A DNA stretch of 64,000 bases from Clostridium tunisiense TJ (lineage in GTDB: Bacteria; Bacillota; Clostridia; Clostridiales; Clostridiaceae): the NCBI RefSeq assembly GCF_000300195.1, contig NZ_AMQH01000006.1, forward strand, positions 124,001-188,000, in the 5' to 3' direction. The first letter of the stretch is position 1. The number at the start of each line of letters is the position of its first letter. Shown here piece after piece: positions 26,433 through 36,206 of this stretch. Below the pieces are notes generated by a model. It was not told the DNA's origin. It saw only the letters and a list, made by a program, of their open reading frames with translations, and did no database searches. Made by a program: the position numbers and the translations under genes.

Positions 26433-27470
26433 TTATTTGTTTATCATACTATTTATTATAAGCATTTCTAAAGCTGTTTTATCATCTATTGAAGTAGATT
26501 TAATTAGACTTTCCACTTCTACACAAAGCTTTAAATTCTTTCTTAAAGCTTCCAGAGTGAACTTTTGGCTCTGTTTAACCATTTTTTCCGCAATAAAAGG
26601 ATGAAGTTTTAAGTTTTTAGCTAGGACTTCATATCCCTTTCCACCTTCATTTCCAACTCTTAAAGCTAATAGCAACTTAAATTGTCTCTCAATCATATAT
26701 AAAATTATTGAAGGTTTGTCACCCTTATAAATTAATTCATTTAGAATGTCTATTGATTTTTTTATATTTCTTTGAGATAAGTAATCTACTAGATTAAATA
26801 TGTCATTTTCACTTTTAGGAGGCATTAGGGTAATAATATCTTCTCTAGCTATATCTCTTCCTTCTGTATAACAAATAAGCTTATCTATTTCATTGCTTAC
26901 AATATTCATATTGTTATCTATTATGCTGCAAAAAAAGCTCAATTCTGCTTTGTCAATTTTCTTACCCCTACTTTGAAATATTTCCTTTACCTTATTTTGA
27001 AGAGATGCACCTTTTAGCTTATCTACTTTTACTACGGTAGCTTTTCCCTCTAACTTTTTTACTCTCCCACTTACCTTGTCTCTCTCACTTTCAAATATAT
27101 AATACATGACAAGCACAGTATAAGACGGTAGTGTTGTGATATATTTAGATAATTCATTAAAGTCCATGGCTTTTCCATCCCCTGAACCCTTTACATTCCC
27201 ATCCTCTAAAAACTTAGCTCTGTATACTTCCACAATCTTCTTGTCTGACATAAAAGGTAAGGTTTCACAAGAGTTTAAAAGCAAATCATTGTTTACCTTA
27301 GCTCCATCATATCTTACATAATTTAAATCCTTAAAAGAAGGGTCTATTAACTTACTTACTATATTATCTATGGATTCCCTTATAAGATTTTCGTCTGTTC
27401 CACAAAAAATATAACAATTGTCTATCTTATTGCCTTTTAAATTCTTCTCAAAATCTGATAGCTGAATCAA
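26433..27470 (-). CDS. holA: DNA polymerase III subunit delta
   Basis: HolA opens the beta clamp ring as part of the clamp loader. The 345-aa protein has the three-domain delta architecture with NCYIFCGTDENLIRESI, the YVRYDGAKVN region and the C-terminal oligomerisation domain (MIERQFKLLLALRVG). The start is a TTG about nine bases after GGGGGAGG; the earlier in-frame GTG and TTG overlap or abut this site. The comEC-holA-rpsT neighbourhood is conserved in Firmicutes. Confidence 0.93.
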   Translation of the reverse strand: MIQLSDFEKNLKGNKIDNCYIFCGTDENLIRESIDNIVSKLIDPSFKDLNYVRYDGAKVNNDLLLNSCETLPFMSDKKIVEVYRAKFLEDGNVKGSGDGKAMDFNELSKYITTLPSYTVLVMYYIFESERDKVSGRVKKLEGKATVVKVDKLKGASLQNKVKEIFQSRGKKIDKAELSFFCSIIDNNMNIVSNEIDKLICYTEGRDIAREDIITLMPPKSENDIFNLVDYLSQRNIKKSIDILNELIYKGDKPSIILYMIERQFKLLLALRVGNEGGKGYEVLAKNLKLHPFIAEKMVKQSQKFTLEALRKNLKLCVEVESLIKSTSIDDKTALEMLIINSMINK

Positions 27471-27523
27471 ATTCAACACCCTCCCCCTAGTAAAAAAATC
27501 CTAAACTTTTTCTTTAATTATTT

Positions 27524-29380
27524 TTAATGTATATAGGTCTCAAAAGCTTTTCCATTAATTATTTTAAAACTTTTGAAATATCGACCCTTAGGATTTAATT
27601 CTTTATCTTTGACAACCCTTATTATATCATAAGGCAGGTTATATTCACTATAGAAAGGTTTCTTATCTCCCTGTTTTTCCTCTTTTTGAAGCTGTGAAGT
27701 TTCTTCCCTCATCATCACTTCTATGGCCTTACTTTCCTTAACTAAATCTTCTTTAATTTTGTCTTCTTTATTATAAACCATAAAACTAATATAATGATTT
27801 TTATTAAATACCTTTAACACTATATCTTTATTTTCTTTTATACCCTTTATCTTATATTTATCATCCAGTTGAATTTCAACTTCTTTTTCAAAGTCATCAT
27901 AAATCTCATGAACTGTTATAGGCTCATAAACTTTGCTTAACTTAACTCTTTGAGATGAAAGCAAGATTCTCTTATTTTTATAATGAACACTTATAATATT
28001 AAAGGTCCCACCATTAATGTAGCTAACCTCTGGAGTAAACTTATACTGATTAATTCCTATTAATACACATAAAGCTATAGGCATATATAGCAAGGCTCTA
28101 TGCCCCCTCTTTACAAGCATATAGGTAGGATATAGCATGATTACAGCTAACCCTTCCATATAGGTCAGTTTTAAAGGAACAGGTAATATATCTATGAGGA
28201 ACTTTTGGCTAGTGTTTATTATACTAAAAATAGATACTAACATATTAGTGCAAATATTGAATAGGGGTTGAACTTTATGTATAACCAAAGCCATGTTTCC
28301 AATTATAACAACAAAAGTATAAAAAGGAATAATTATTAAATTTGCTATTAATCCACCTAAACTAAAGGTCTTAAAGATAAATATTATATAGGGCATAGTA
28401 AAAAAAGTCGCAGCTAAAGTTAAACTTATAGACTCATTTAAAACCCTTGTCAATTTATAAAACTTTCTTCTCATAGGTTTATATAATAGATATAAACCTA
28501 ACATCCCTAGAAAACTTAAGGAGTATCCTGCATCTAATATATAATAGGGTTTAATCAGCAATAAGAGGAAGGCTGCAAAGGAAAGGGCAGAAATGCTATC
28601 ATAATTCCTTTTTAACTTTTTTGAGAGCACTAGCGTTACAATCATAATAAAAGCTCTCATAGTAGCAGACTTTGCCCCAGTAAAAACCACATATAAAAAC
28701 AATATTACAATTGATAGCTTATAACCTAAAATTACACTTATTGCTCCGTAAATCAACGAAGTATGTAATCCCGACACACTAATTACGTGAGAAATCCCCA
28801 GTACATTAAAAGCTTCCATTTCATCATAGGATAAGTAACTGCTATCTCCATAACAAACTCCCATAAGTACAGAGGTATTATACTTACCTAATTTTTCACT
28901 GTATTTTTTAAATAACTCCCTTTTCAATTTATAGGTATTGCTAATAAAGTCTACATCCATTTCTTCAAAGCCCTTTACTTTAAAATCACCTATAATTCCT
29001 CGTCTATAATCAGCTATTTCTTCAAAGTCGCCGTACAGAACATATCTTCTTCCTAGCTGAAATTTATCTTTCGTATTTAGAACTTTTATCTTTCTTCCAT
29101 TAAAATCTCCTATAAAATAATAGCCCTTATCCTCCACAATTCTAGCCTGAATAGTTTTATCAGGTGCGCTAAAGTTAAAATATAAGTTAAAAGAAATTAC
29201 TCCCAGTGCAAAATAGCATAAAATAACATAAGTAACTCTTTTATCTAAGGTTTTAATGAGTATACAAAAAAATAGTAGGCTTGAAATCACAGAAGTTATT
29301 ATATTATGATAAACATAGAGTATACAACTTGCTATCCCCATAAATAATCCACAAAACAAATATACAAACGGTCTGTCCAC
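27524..29380 (-). CDS. comEC: ComEC/Rec2 DNA channel protein lacking the metallo-beta-lactamase domain
   Basis: ComEC forms the inner-membrane channel for transforming DNA. The protein has the N-terminal OB/DUF4131 region (about residues 70-140) and a competence domain with many membrane helices, including the conserved GISHVISVSGLHTSLIYG. At 618 aa it is about 150 residues shorter than Bacillus ComEC, and the C-terminal ~180 residues contain no HxHxDH. The MBL-like nuclease domain is therefore absent or replaced. The start is GTG with GAGGTG eight bases upstream. It is followed by holA. Confidence 0.88.
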   Translation of the reverse strand: MDRPFVYLFCGLFMGIASCILYVYHNIITSVISSLLFFCILIKTLDKRVTYVILCYFALGVISFNLYFNFSAPDKTIQARIVEDKGYYFIGDFNGRKIKVLNTKDKFQLGRRYVLYGDFEEIADYRRGIIGDFKVKGFEEMDVDFISNTYKLKRELFKKYSEKLGKYNTSVLMGVCYGDSSYLSYDEMEAFNVLGISHVISVSGLHTSLIYGAISVILGYKLSIVILFLYVVFTGAKSATMRAFIMIVTLVLSKKLKRNYDSISALSFAAFLLLLIKPYYILDAGYSLSFLGMLGLYLLYKPMRRKFYKLTRVLNESISLTLAATFFTMPYIIFIFKTFSLGGLIANLIIIPFYTFVVIIGNMALVIHKVQPLFNICTNMLVSIFSIINTSQKFLIDILPVPLKLTYMEGLAVIMLYPTYMLVKRGHRALLYMPIALCVLIGINQYKFTPEVSYINGGTFNIISVHYKNKRILLSSQRVKLSKVYEPITVHEIYDDFEKEVEIQLDDKYKIKGIKENKDIVLKVFNKNHYISFMVYNKEDKIKEDLVKESKAIEVMMREETSQLQKEEKQGDKKPFYSEYNLPYDIIRVVKDKELNPKGRYFKSFKIINGKAFETYIH

Positions 29381-29668
29381 TAATATTTCACCTCAGATAA
29401 AATAATACCCAAGAAAATGTATTTTAATCTCTGTTGGGGCACTTATAGACAATTCTCTATTTTTCTGTATAATATCAGCATAAATGTTTAATCTGCTTAT
29501 GTACTAAAATATATTTAAAGACAAAATAACAGAAAGTCTCTTTGATTATTTAATTTTCCTATGTATTTTGAGAGAAACATTTTGGTGCAAATACTTAAGT
29601 ATTTAAGTTGTTTCCCTATAACCTTTTGGAACTAAGAATTATTTCTCTTCACAGTAGCTTGTATAATT
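29381..29668. other. Noncoding region upstream of comEC
   Basis: About 290 bp, no supported gene. It contains one perfect 16-bp palindrome AAATACTTAAGTATTT (29589-29604). No clear promoter was identified. Confidence 0.4.
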
Positions 29669-29706
29669 AAATAGGAGGTACTGCATTACACAGTTACCTC
29701 CTATTT
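29669..29706 (-). terminator. Terminator of the O-antigen-ligase-like gene
   Basis: AAATAGGAGGTAACTG / CAGTACCTCCTATTT forms a 15-bp stem with one bulged base and a 7-nt loop. It overlaps the stop codon. The T-run after it is short (TTTAATTAT). Confidence 0.65.
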
Positions 29707-30999
29707 TATATTTTGATTTTTAATTAATTCATTAGATAAGGATCTATACTTTTTAACAAGTACTGGTGTTTCTATTGAAGATTTGCTGTATTGCATAGAT
29801 AAAGTGCTTATTATAGCTGAGCATCCAATAAACATTATTCCTGTTTGGGGTGCCATTATTGTAAAATCCACAAGACCATGTCCTATTATTAACACCTGAA
29901 TCCCAGCTAACATGGGAGCCATTCTACAGTTCTTATGGTAAAGAAGCTTTATACTTTTATACAAATTAAACTTCATATATAAGTAAATAAATAATCCTAC
30001 GCCTCCAATAGTTGCAGTAAAGGTAAGCCAAATATTATGTGCATGATATAAGGTTGTATAATAATAATCATCTATATATCCGTAATGAGGATTTAAAAAA
30101 GTCATCATTCCCCACCCAGTAACTGGTTTATCTTCTATCATTCTTATGGCGCCTAGCCATATACCTAGACGACTATTTACAGATGCATCAACCTCATGGT
30201 CTTCTTCACCACTATCTAGATTTTCCCCACTAGTAACTTGATTATTTGTTTGCTTTTCCATAGTATCATTAAAGTCCAAAAGATTTGTTGGTATAATAAT
30301 TAATGTGGCTGCAAACAAACAAATTAAAGAAACAGTTAGTATATCTTTTTTATTTTTCTTTAAGAACCAAAATACACTTAACCCACATAATATACCTATA
30401 TAAGCACCACGCGAGCCTGTAAGAAACACTGAAATAACAAACAAAATTGTTACTATTGAATAAAGTGTTTTCTTTCTTTTTACACTAATATCAGTAAAGT
30501 ACACTGACAGAATAATCATTATTCCAAACCAATTTCCCGCTACATTTGGATTTCCAAAAGTGCTATAAATTCTATTTTCAAATACGGGCTGTGAAGTTAG
30601 CTCCAAAATCCATCTCCACAGACTAAAGCCCCACCCTAAATATAAAATTTTCTCAAAAAGACCCAATAATGATGAAAATATTGAGATATGCACTAATGTT
30701 CTATATATTTTTTCTACTATGCTTTCACTTGTACAATAGTTGTTCAAAAAAACACTAAAGCAAAAATATACTAGAAATGCGAAGGATGCCAAAAATGACA
30801 TCATATTACGATTAATAATACCTACTATCATTGACCATATGAATAAAGAAAATAATCCCATATTCCAATAATTCTTATGTGAATTTATTCCTTTAAGTAA
30901 AGTTATATACGTTGCATAAATCATAGGTAAAATTGCGGTATAAGGGGAAATAACTATGAGTAGTATAAAGGCAATTATAATAAACCCCCTCCTTTTCAT
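29701..30999 (-). CDS. O-antigen ligase / Wzy-like polysaccharide membrane protein
   Basis: This 432-aa protein has about ten membrane segments and the Wzy_C (O-antigen ligase) signature: TFGNPNVAGNWFGIMI, VFLTGSRGAYIGILCG, and an extracytoplasmic loop of about 80 residues ending in the HNIWL motif (LYHAHNIWLTFTATIGG). Such proteins polymerise or ligate undecaprenyl-linked glycans. Which glycan is not evident. There are no other polysaccharide genes nearby, so it is an isolated cassette between comEC and the tRNA-Sec gene. A purine-rich AAAAGGAGGGGG lies inside codons 2-5. Confidence 0.85.
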   Translation of the reverse strand: MKRRGFIIIAFILLIVISPYTAILPMIYATYITLLKGINSHKNYWNMGLFSLFIWSMIVGIINRNMMSFLASFAFLVYFCFSVFLNNYCTSESIVEKIYRTLVHISIFSSLLGLFEKILYLGWGFSLWRWILELTSQPVFENRIYSTFGNPNVAGNWFGIMIILSVYFTDISVKRKKTLYSIVTILFVISVFLTGSRGAYIGILCGLSVFWFLKKNKKDILTVSLICLFAATLIIIPTNLLDFNDTMEKQTNNQVTSGENLDSGEEDHEVDASVNSRLGIWLGAIRMIEDKPVTGWGMMTFLNPHYGYIDDYYYTTLYHAHNIWLTFTATIGGVGLFIYLYMKFNLYKSIKLLYHKNCRMAPMLAGIQVLIIGHGLVDFTIMAPQTGIMFIGCSAIISTLSMQYSKSSIETPVLVKKYRSLSNELIKNQNIK

Positions 31000-31137
31000 T
31001 ATTCATATCTTCTAATAATAAATAAATATTAATAAAACTTCAACAAAAACTTTTACTATTAACATATTGTTTATAAAATAACCTTTAAAGTATGATTATT
31101 TATATACATAATTAACATATTTATAAAACTTCAAAAC

Positions 31138-31182
31138 AAATGGGCTTGACACTAATCCATATTAGCACAGTCAAACCCATTT
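31138..31182 (-). terminator. Hairpin terminator after tRNA-Sec
   Basis: AAATGGG(C)TTGAC / GTCAA(A)CCCATTT with an inner CTAAT/ATTAG stem lies 15 bp downstream of the tRNA 3' end. On the minus strand it is followed by GTTTTGAAG. Confidence 0.7.
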
Positions 31183-31196
31183 CATATGCTTATATT

Positions 31197-31293
31197 TGGC
31201 GGGAGTATGTGAGAATCGAACTCACCCGTCGTGGTCTTAGCACGGCAACACAGTTTTGAAGACTGGCAGGCACACCAGCACCTATCTACTCCC
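31197..31293 (-). tRNA. selC: tRNA-Sec (anticodon UCA)
   Basis: The 97-nt RNA has an acceptor stem GGGAGTA / TACTCCC with encoded GCCA end, an anticodon arm CAGT-CTTCAAA-ACTG reading UCA, a T arm GTGAG-TTCGATT-CTCAC and the long extra arm typical of tRNA-Sec. The UCA anticodon reads UGA. It is the charging target for SerRS and then SelA, which converts Ser-tRNA to Sec-tRNA. It is the last element of the selD-selA-selB run. Confidence 0.95.
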
Positions 31294-31685
31294 ATAGGTT
31301 TTAAGCACAATATGTATTTTAGTACATAATAGATAAAAAATCAAGTATTATTTTTTTTAATACTATTTCTTTATACAAATTTTGACTATATTTGACTCAT
31401 ATTTTATAGATTGTAGAATTGTTTTTATATTAACTTTTAGCTATAATAAAATTCTTCATATATAAATTGTACTTTTTTTCTACTTAAAATTGTGCTGAAT
31501 TTATATTATATAAAGTCTTTAGCTAAATGTCTTACTAATTTCTTAGTTTTTTCTTAATTGTACCTTTTTCCTAAATTATAATCTATATTTTATAATTTAT
31601 GTTCCCACTATTAAGCTCATAATAGGATTATGGCAGAAGAATAGAAACTTCTACCGCATCCTACCCTAAAGTTAAAAACTACAAT
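31294..31685. other. Noncoding region between selB and tRNA-Sec
   Basis: About 390 bp, very AT-rich, no supported gene. Near selB there is a hairpin GGTAGAAG-N8-CTTCTGCC (about 31633-31656) with outer AGGAT/ATCCT pairing, but no T-run. No promoter for the tRNA was clearly identified. Confidence 0.4.
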
Positions 31686-33593
31686 TTAAAACAACACTCT
31701 GTCGTTGTCTATACGTTTAGTGAACTTAATACTATCTAAATGCTCTAATATAGCTACAGCATACTTTCTATTTGTATTTAAAAGTTCTCTAGCAGAGCCC
31801 GCTGCTATGCTACCATTTTCCATAATATACTTTTTAATCAATTCTTTACAACTATTATAATCTTCATTAAGCAAAGTACATTCCTCATTAAGTCTTATTA
31901 TTATACTTTGATCTATCAATGAATCATAAACCATTTTGAAGCCAGCTTTATCCTTTTGTTTAGCAACCATATCTGTATATTTAGGCGGAGAAAATTTTAA
32001 GTTTTTAAACTCCTTGATTATCTCTTCCTTCATTTTCTCCTGCTCTTTAGTAAACTTAATCTTAAATTCATAATTAGCTATAAACTTCTCGCTAAGATTT
32101 ATCTTTTTTCGTTGAACTAAAATATTTAATATTTCATCATATATCTTTTGTTTAATATTCTTTCCAAAAATTTTTGTTTTAATCTCTTCTTTCGACATTC
32201 CAAATTTCAAAGGATTTTTCTTATGGAATTCCTCTAGTAGTACTTCTAATTCAGCAGTTCTATCTTTTAAATATTTATTATGAATAAATATAGAGTTATC
32301 TAGTACTTGCACTTGTACTATTTTCCTATCTTCAACTAATAGTTGAAGATTTTCTTCAATATCCTCCATATTTTTTCCCAAGTTTTTTAGAATCTGCTCC
32401 TTATCAGGATACTGATGGCTTAAATTTTTTACAGTGTTTTCTAATATATTTTCACTTTTCCCACTTTCTTTAATTTTTAATTCTTCCAAATGCTCTGAAT
32501 CAAACCTTCTGGCCTTTTTAGCCACTGGCTCTATAACTGTTCCACCAGCGATAGTAAACATTGGAGAATAATTTCTTATTACATATCTATCATTTCTTTG
32601 AGCAGTAATAGGTTTTTCCAATCTTAATTGAACATAGGCATTTTCACCTGGTTTGATTTCTTCTCTATCCAATATTACTACCCTACATAAAATCTCTTCT
32701 GTTCCGTGATAAAGTCTTACTCTTTGTCTATTTTCTAGAGGCTTTTCCATGGTCTTTAAATAGTATAGGTTGCAATCAACAGTATAGGAAGGTTCCATTA
32801 TTCCTTCTCTAGCTAATACATCTCCTCTTTGCACTTCTGATAGCTTTGTGTTAGCTAAATTTATTGCACATCTTTGACCTGCTTCCCCAAATTCTGAGGC
32901 CACTCCATGAATTCTTATTCCTCTAACTTTAGAAAGTGTTTTTGATGGATATACTTCTACATTATCTCCCACATTTACTCTTCCACTTATAATAGTACCT
33001 GTAACTACTGTACCAAATCCACTTATACTAAAAGCTCTATCCACCGGAAGCCTAAAATGCCCCTCTGTATCCTTAGGTTCTATTTCTTCGGTAATTTTAT
33101 CAATATCTTTTATGAGTTCTTCGAAACCTTGTTTATTTTTTGAAGATACCGCATGTATAGGAGCATTTTGGAGAAAAGTTCCTTTAAACTCTTCTTTAAT
33201 ATCTTCTGTAATCATTTCTATCCAATCACTATCTACCAAATCTGCCTTAGTTAAAACAACTATACCCTTTTTAATATTTAATAATTGTAAAATTTCAAAG
33301 TGCTCTCTTGTTTGAGGCATAATTCCTTCATCTGCTGCTATAACCAACAAAACTACATCTATGCTACTAATACCAGCAAGCATATTTTTAACGAACTTTT
33401 CATGACCAGGAACATCAATAATTCCTGCTCTTCTCCCCGATGGAAGATCGAAATAAGTAAACCCTAAATTAATAGATATTCCTCTATCTTGCTCTTCTTT
33501 CAAAGTATCTGTTTCTCGGCCTGTTAAAGCTTTAATTAATGTAGTTTTTCCATGATCTATATGTCCAGCTGTTCCTATAATTATATGCTTCAT
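31686..33593 (-). CDS. selB: Selenocysteine-specific elongation factor SelB
   Basis: SelB delivers Sec-tRNA to the ribosome at UGA codons that carry a SECIS hairpin. The 635-aa protein has an EF-Tu-like GTPase (GTAGHIDHGKTTL, DVPGHEKFVKNM), beta-barrel domains, and a long C-terminal region (about residues 380-635) made of winged-helix repeats that bind SECIS RNA. I start at MKHIIIGTAGH; a TTG seven codons upstream lies on the GAAGGGG ribosome-binding site. It follows selA by 74 bp. Confidence 0.96.
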   Translation of the reverse strand: MKHIIIGTAGHIDHGKTTLIKALTGRETDTLKEEQDRGISINLGFTYFDLPSGRRAGIIDVPGHEKFVKNMLAGISSIDVVLLVIAADEGIMPQTREHFEILQLLNIKKGIVVLTKADLVDSDWIEMITEDIKEEFKGTFLQNAPIHAVSSKNKQGFEELIKDIDKITEEIEPKDTEGHFRLPVDRAFSISGFGTVVTGTIISGRVNVGDNVEVYPSKTLSKVRGIRIHGVASEFGEAGQRCAINLANTKLSEVQRGDVLAREGIMEPSYTVDCNLYYLKTMEKPLENRQRVRLYHGTEEILCRVVILDREEIKPGENAYVQLRLEKPITAQRNDRYVIRNYSPMFTIAGGTVIEPVAKKARRFDSEHLEELKIKESGKSENILENTVKNLSHQYPDKEQILKNLGKNMEDIEENLQLLVEDRKIVQVQVLDNSIFIHNKYLKDRTAELEVLLEEFHKKNPLKFGMSKEEIKTKIFGKNIKQKIYDEILNILVQRKKINLSEKFIANYEFKIKFTKEQEKMKEEIIKEFKNLKFSPPKYTDMVAKQKDKAGFKMVYDSLIDQSIIIRLNEECTLLNEDYNSCKELIKKYIMENGSIAAGSARELLNTNRKYAVAILEHLDSIKFTKRIDNDRVLF

Positions 33594-33667
33594 ATAGTGC
33601 TTACACCCCTTCAATTATAGTTTGCAAGCCATAGTAATCCCATGGCTATTTATGAGAAGCCTAAAAT

Positions 33668-35056
33668 TTATACCAACTTTATGTTCGAGAAACATTGAAC
33701 AATAGTATCAAAATCCTTCTCAAACAAGGTTCTTCCATCCAAGATAAGTTCATTGTTGAAAATTCTGCAGATTATAGAAACTTCGCCCATTCTCAGTTCC
33801 TTCTCCATTTCTTGCGGAGACAACTTGTCACTTTTAACTTTAATTACATAGGTTGGTATCTTTTCAGTAGGCATTGAACCTCCACCTACCATAGAGTAGT
33901 CACTATCAATTGTTAACTCTAACCAATGAATCTTATTCTGCAACTTTTTTTTCAACTTTACGCACTTTTTCTTTACATCTTCCTTTGAACACAAAATCAT
34001 ATTCAATGAAGGTATATTCTTTATAGCCTCAGCTTCATCAAGATAATATCTAAAAGTTCCTTCTAGTGCTGCCAAAGTCATTTTATCTATTCTTAGTGCT
34101 CTTGTAAGTTGATTCTTTTTCATTAGATCTATGTACTTTTTTTTACCAGCAATAATTCCGGCTTGAGGACCTCCTAACATTTTATCTCCACTAAAGGTAA
34201 CTACATCCACGCCTTTTTTTATACTTTCTTGAACTGTAGGCTCATAGGTAAAACCATATTTAGAAAAATCTATTAAAACTCCACTTCCTATATCTTCAAC
34301 TACGGGAATATTTTTTTTATTTCCTAAGGATACAAGCTCTTCTAGTGATACTTCCTCAGTAAATCCATAGATTTTAAAGTTTGAAGTGTGAATTTTCATT
34401 AGTACCCCTGTACTGTCCGTTATATTATTTTCATAATCATATACATGGGTTCTATTAGTAGTACCAACCTCTACAAGCTTAGCTCCACTAAACTTCATAA
34501 CCTCTGGCACTCTAAAAGACCCTCCAATTTCAACAAGCTGTCCTCTTGATACAATTGCCTCTTTATCTTTTGACAAGGTGTCCAATACTAACATTATTGC
34601 AGCTGCATTATTATTAACTACCATAGCAGCTTCAGCACCTGTAATCTTCTTAATCAAGTCCTCTATATGAGAGTATCTAGAGCCTCTTTTTCCGCTATCT
34701 ATATCATACTCTAAGTTATTATAACTGCCTGCCACAGTTACTACATTTTCTATAGCCTTTTCCCCAAGCAAGGAACGTCCTAAATTTGTATGAATTACAG
34801 TGCCCGTTGCATTTATAACTTTTCTTAAGTTAGCTCTATTTTTTTTACTTAATAGGTTAAGAGCATAATTTAAAACCTGATTTTTTTCTAAACTTTGTAT
34901 TTTATCACTTAAAATTTCTTTTCTAAACATATCTATAGACTCCCTTAAAGCCTCGACAACTAAAACCCTTGGATTATAGTCTATAGCATTTTGGACTTCT
35001 TTTTCTTTTAGTAGTTCATCTATTTTAGGTAATTTTCTTAACAACTCGTTATTCAT
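33668..35056 (-). CDS. selA: L-seryl-tRNA(Sec) selenium transferase SelA
   Basis: SelA is a PLP enzyme that turns seryl-tRNA-Sec into selenocysteyl-tRNA-Sec using selenophosphate. The 462-aa protein has the conserved [17 protein letters not shown], the PLP-lysine region [19 protein letters not shown] and normal length. The ATG follows GGAGAT. It lies 12 bp downstream of selD, so the two are co-transcribed and likely translationally linked. Confidence 0.96.
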   Translation of the reverse strand: MNNELLRKLPKIDELLKEKEVQNAIDYNPRVLVVEALRESIDMFRKEILSDKIQSLEKNQVLNYALNLLSKKNRANLRKVINATGTVIHTNLGRSLLGEKAIENVVTVAGSYNNLEYDIDSGKRGSRYSHIEDLIKKITGAEAAMVVNNNAAAIMLVLDTLSKDKEAIVSRGQLVEIGGSFRVPEVMKFSGAKLVEVGTTNRTHVYDYENNITDSTGVLMKIHTSNFKIYGFTEEVSLEELVSLGNKKNIPVVEDIGSGVLIDFSKYGFTYEPTVQESIKKGVDVVTFSGDKMLGGPQAGIIAGKKKYIDLMKKNQLTRALRIDKMTLAALEGTFRYYLDEAEAIKNIPSLNMILCSKEDVKKKCVKLKKKLQNKIHWLELTIDSDYSMVGGGSMPTEKIPTYVIKVKSDKLSPQEMEKELRMGEVSIICRIFNNELILDGRTLFEKDFDTIVQCFSNIKLV

Positions 35057-35068
35057 ACATATCTCCTA

Positions 35069-36097
35069 TTATTCAACTATAATATATTTTTCTCCTTTTG
35101 GAATTACTTCTCCAATAATCTGACTTGGAATTTCTAGCTTTGATAGTTTTTCCATCAGTATTTTACCTTCACTAGATGGTATTGAAATTAGCAGTCCTCC
35201 TGAGGTTTGAGGATCAAATAATACATCTTCTAACCAAGGTTCTATATTTTTAAGTTCATATTTACCCTGAAGATATTTTTTATTATTGTAACACCCTGCT
35301 GGAATTAATCCCATCTGGGCATATTCCTTCACTCCATTAATTAACGGTAGCTTATCCTTATATAATTTAAAGGTAACCTCTGAAGCAGATGCCATTTCAA
35401 AGCCATGTCCCATAATTCCGAAACCTGTAATATCTGTACATGCAGTAACATTATGCTCAGCTATTATTTCTCCTGAATACTTATTTAAGGTACTCATCAC
35501 CTTAACTGCTTCATTATATACATCCTTTGATGCCATTTCTGCCTTTATTGCCGTGGTAATAATTCCTGTTCCAATGGGCTTCGTTAATATAAGCACATCA
35601 CCAACAACTGAACCATAGTTTTTTAACACTTTTTGTGGATGAACCATCCCCATTACAGATAAACCATACTTTGGTTCATCATCTTCCACTGTATGTCCGC
35701 CTATAACCACAGCTCCGGCTTCTATTACCTTGTCTGCTCCTCCCTTAAGTATTTCTCCTAGTACTTCGATATTTAAGCAGTTTGGAAAACAAACAATATT
35801 AAGTGCTACTGTTGGCTTTCCACCCATAGCATACACATCACTAAGAGAATTTGCAGCTGCAATAGCTCCATAGGTATATGGATCATCTACCACTGGAGTA
35901 AAAAAGTCTAAAGTTTGAATTACTGCAATATCCTCTGTTAATTTATAAACTGCCGCATCATCAGAAGTTTCTATTCCAACTATTAGGTTTTTATCTTCCA
36001 TTTTAGGTAATTTATCTAATATCTTTGAAAGGGTCTCCGGCCCTATTTTTGCTGCTCATCCAGATGTTTTTGAAAGCTCTGTTAATCTTTTTTCCAT
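35069..36097 (-). CDS. selD: Selenophosphate synthetase SelD, itself a selenoprotein (in-frame TGA)
   Basis: SelD makes selenophosphate from selenide and ATP. A conventional reading would start at 36001 and lose the catalytic N-terminus. Extending upstream through one in-frame TGA at 36056-36058 restores it: [23 protein letters not shown], with U14 and K17 matching Cys17 and Lys20 of E. coli SelD. The ATG at 36095-36097 follows GGAGGTG. The full product is 342 aa. The core has [15 protein letters not shown] and the C-terminal [10 protein letters not shown]. Sec in place of Cys is known in other SelD proteins. The tRNA, SelA and SelB needed to decode it are in the same cluster. Confidence 0.95.
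36027..36058 (-). promoter_or_regulatory. Candidate bacterial SECIS of selD
   Basis: Directly after the TGA, AGGG-CCGGAGA-CCCT can form an apical hairpin with a bulged U and A-U pairs below it. The small loop with GG and the bulged U resemble bacterial SECIS elements, though the loop does not begin with G. SelB would bind it to read TGA as selenocysteine. Confidence 0.65.
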
Positions 36098-36206
36098 CTA
36101 AAGCACCTCCATCTATTAAGTAATTATTTATTAACTCTTCTTGAAACTTAGTCAACTTTTTGTATTTTCTTATTTCCATAATTCTTTAATAATTTTATAC
36201 TAATAC

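Noticed and set aside
29589..29604. Perfect palindrome AAATACTTAAGTATTT as an operator
   Set aside because: AT-rich palindromes of this kind can occur by chance and no promoter or gene start is near it; recorded only as a note.
35069..36001. selD as a 5'-truncated or broken gene starting at 36001
   Set aside because: The upstream 32 codons match SelD well across one TGA, which is explained by selenocysteine; sel genes are adjacent.
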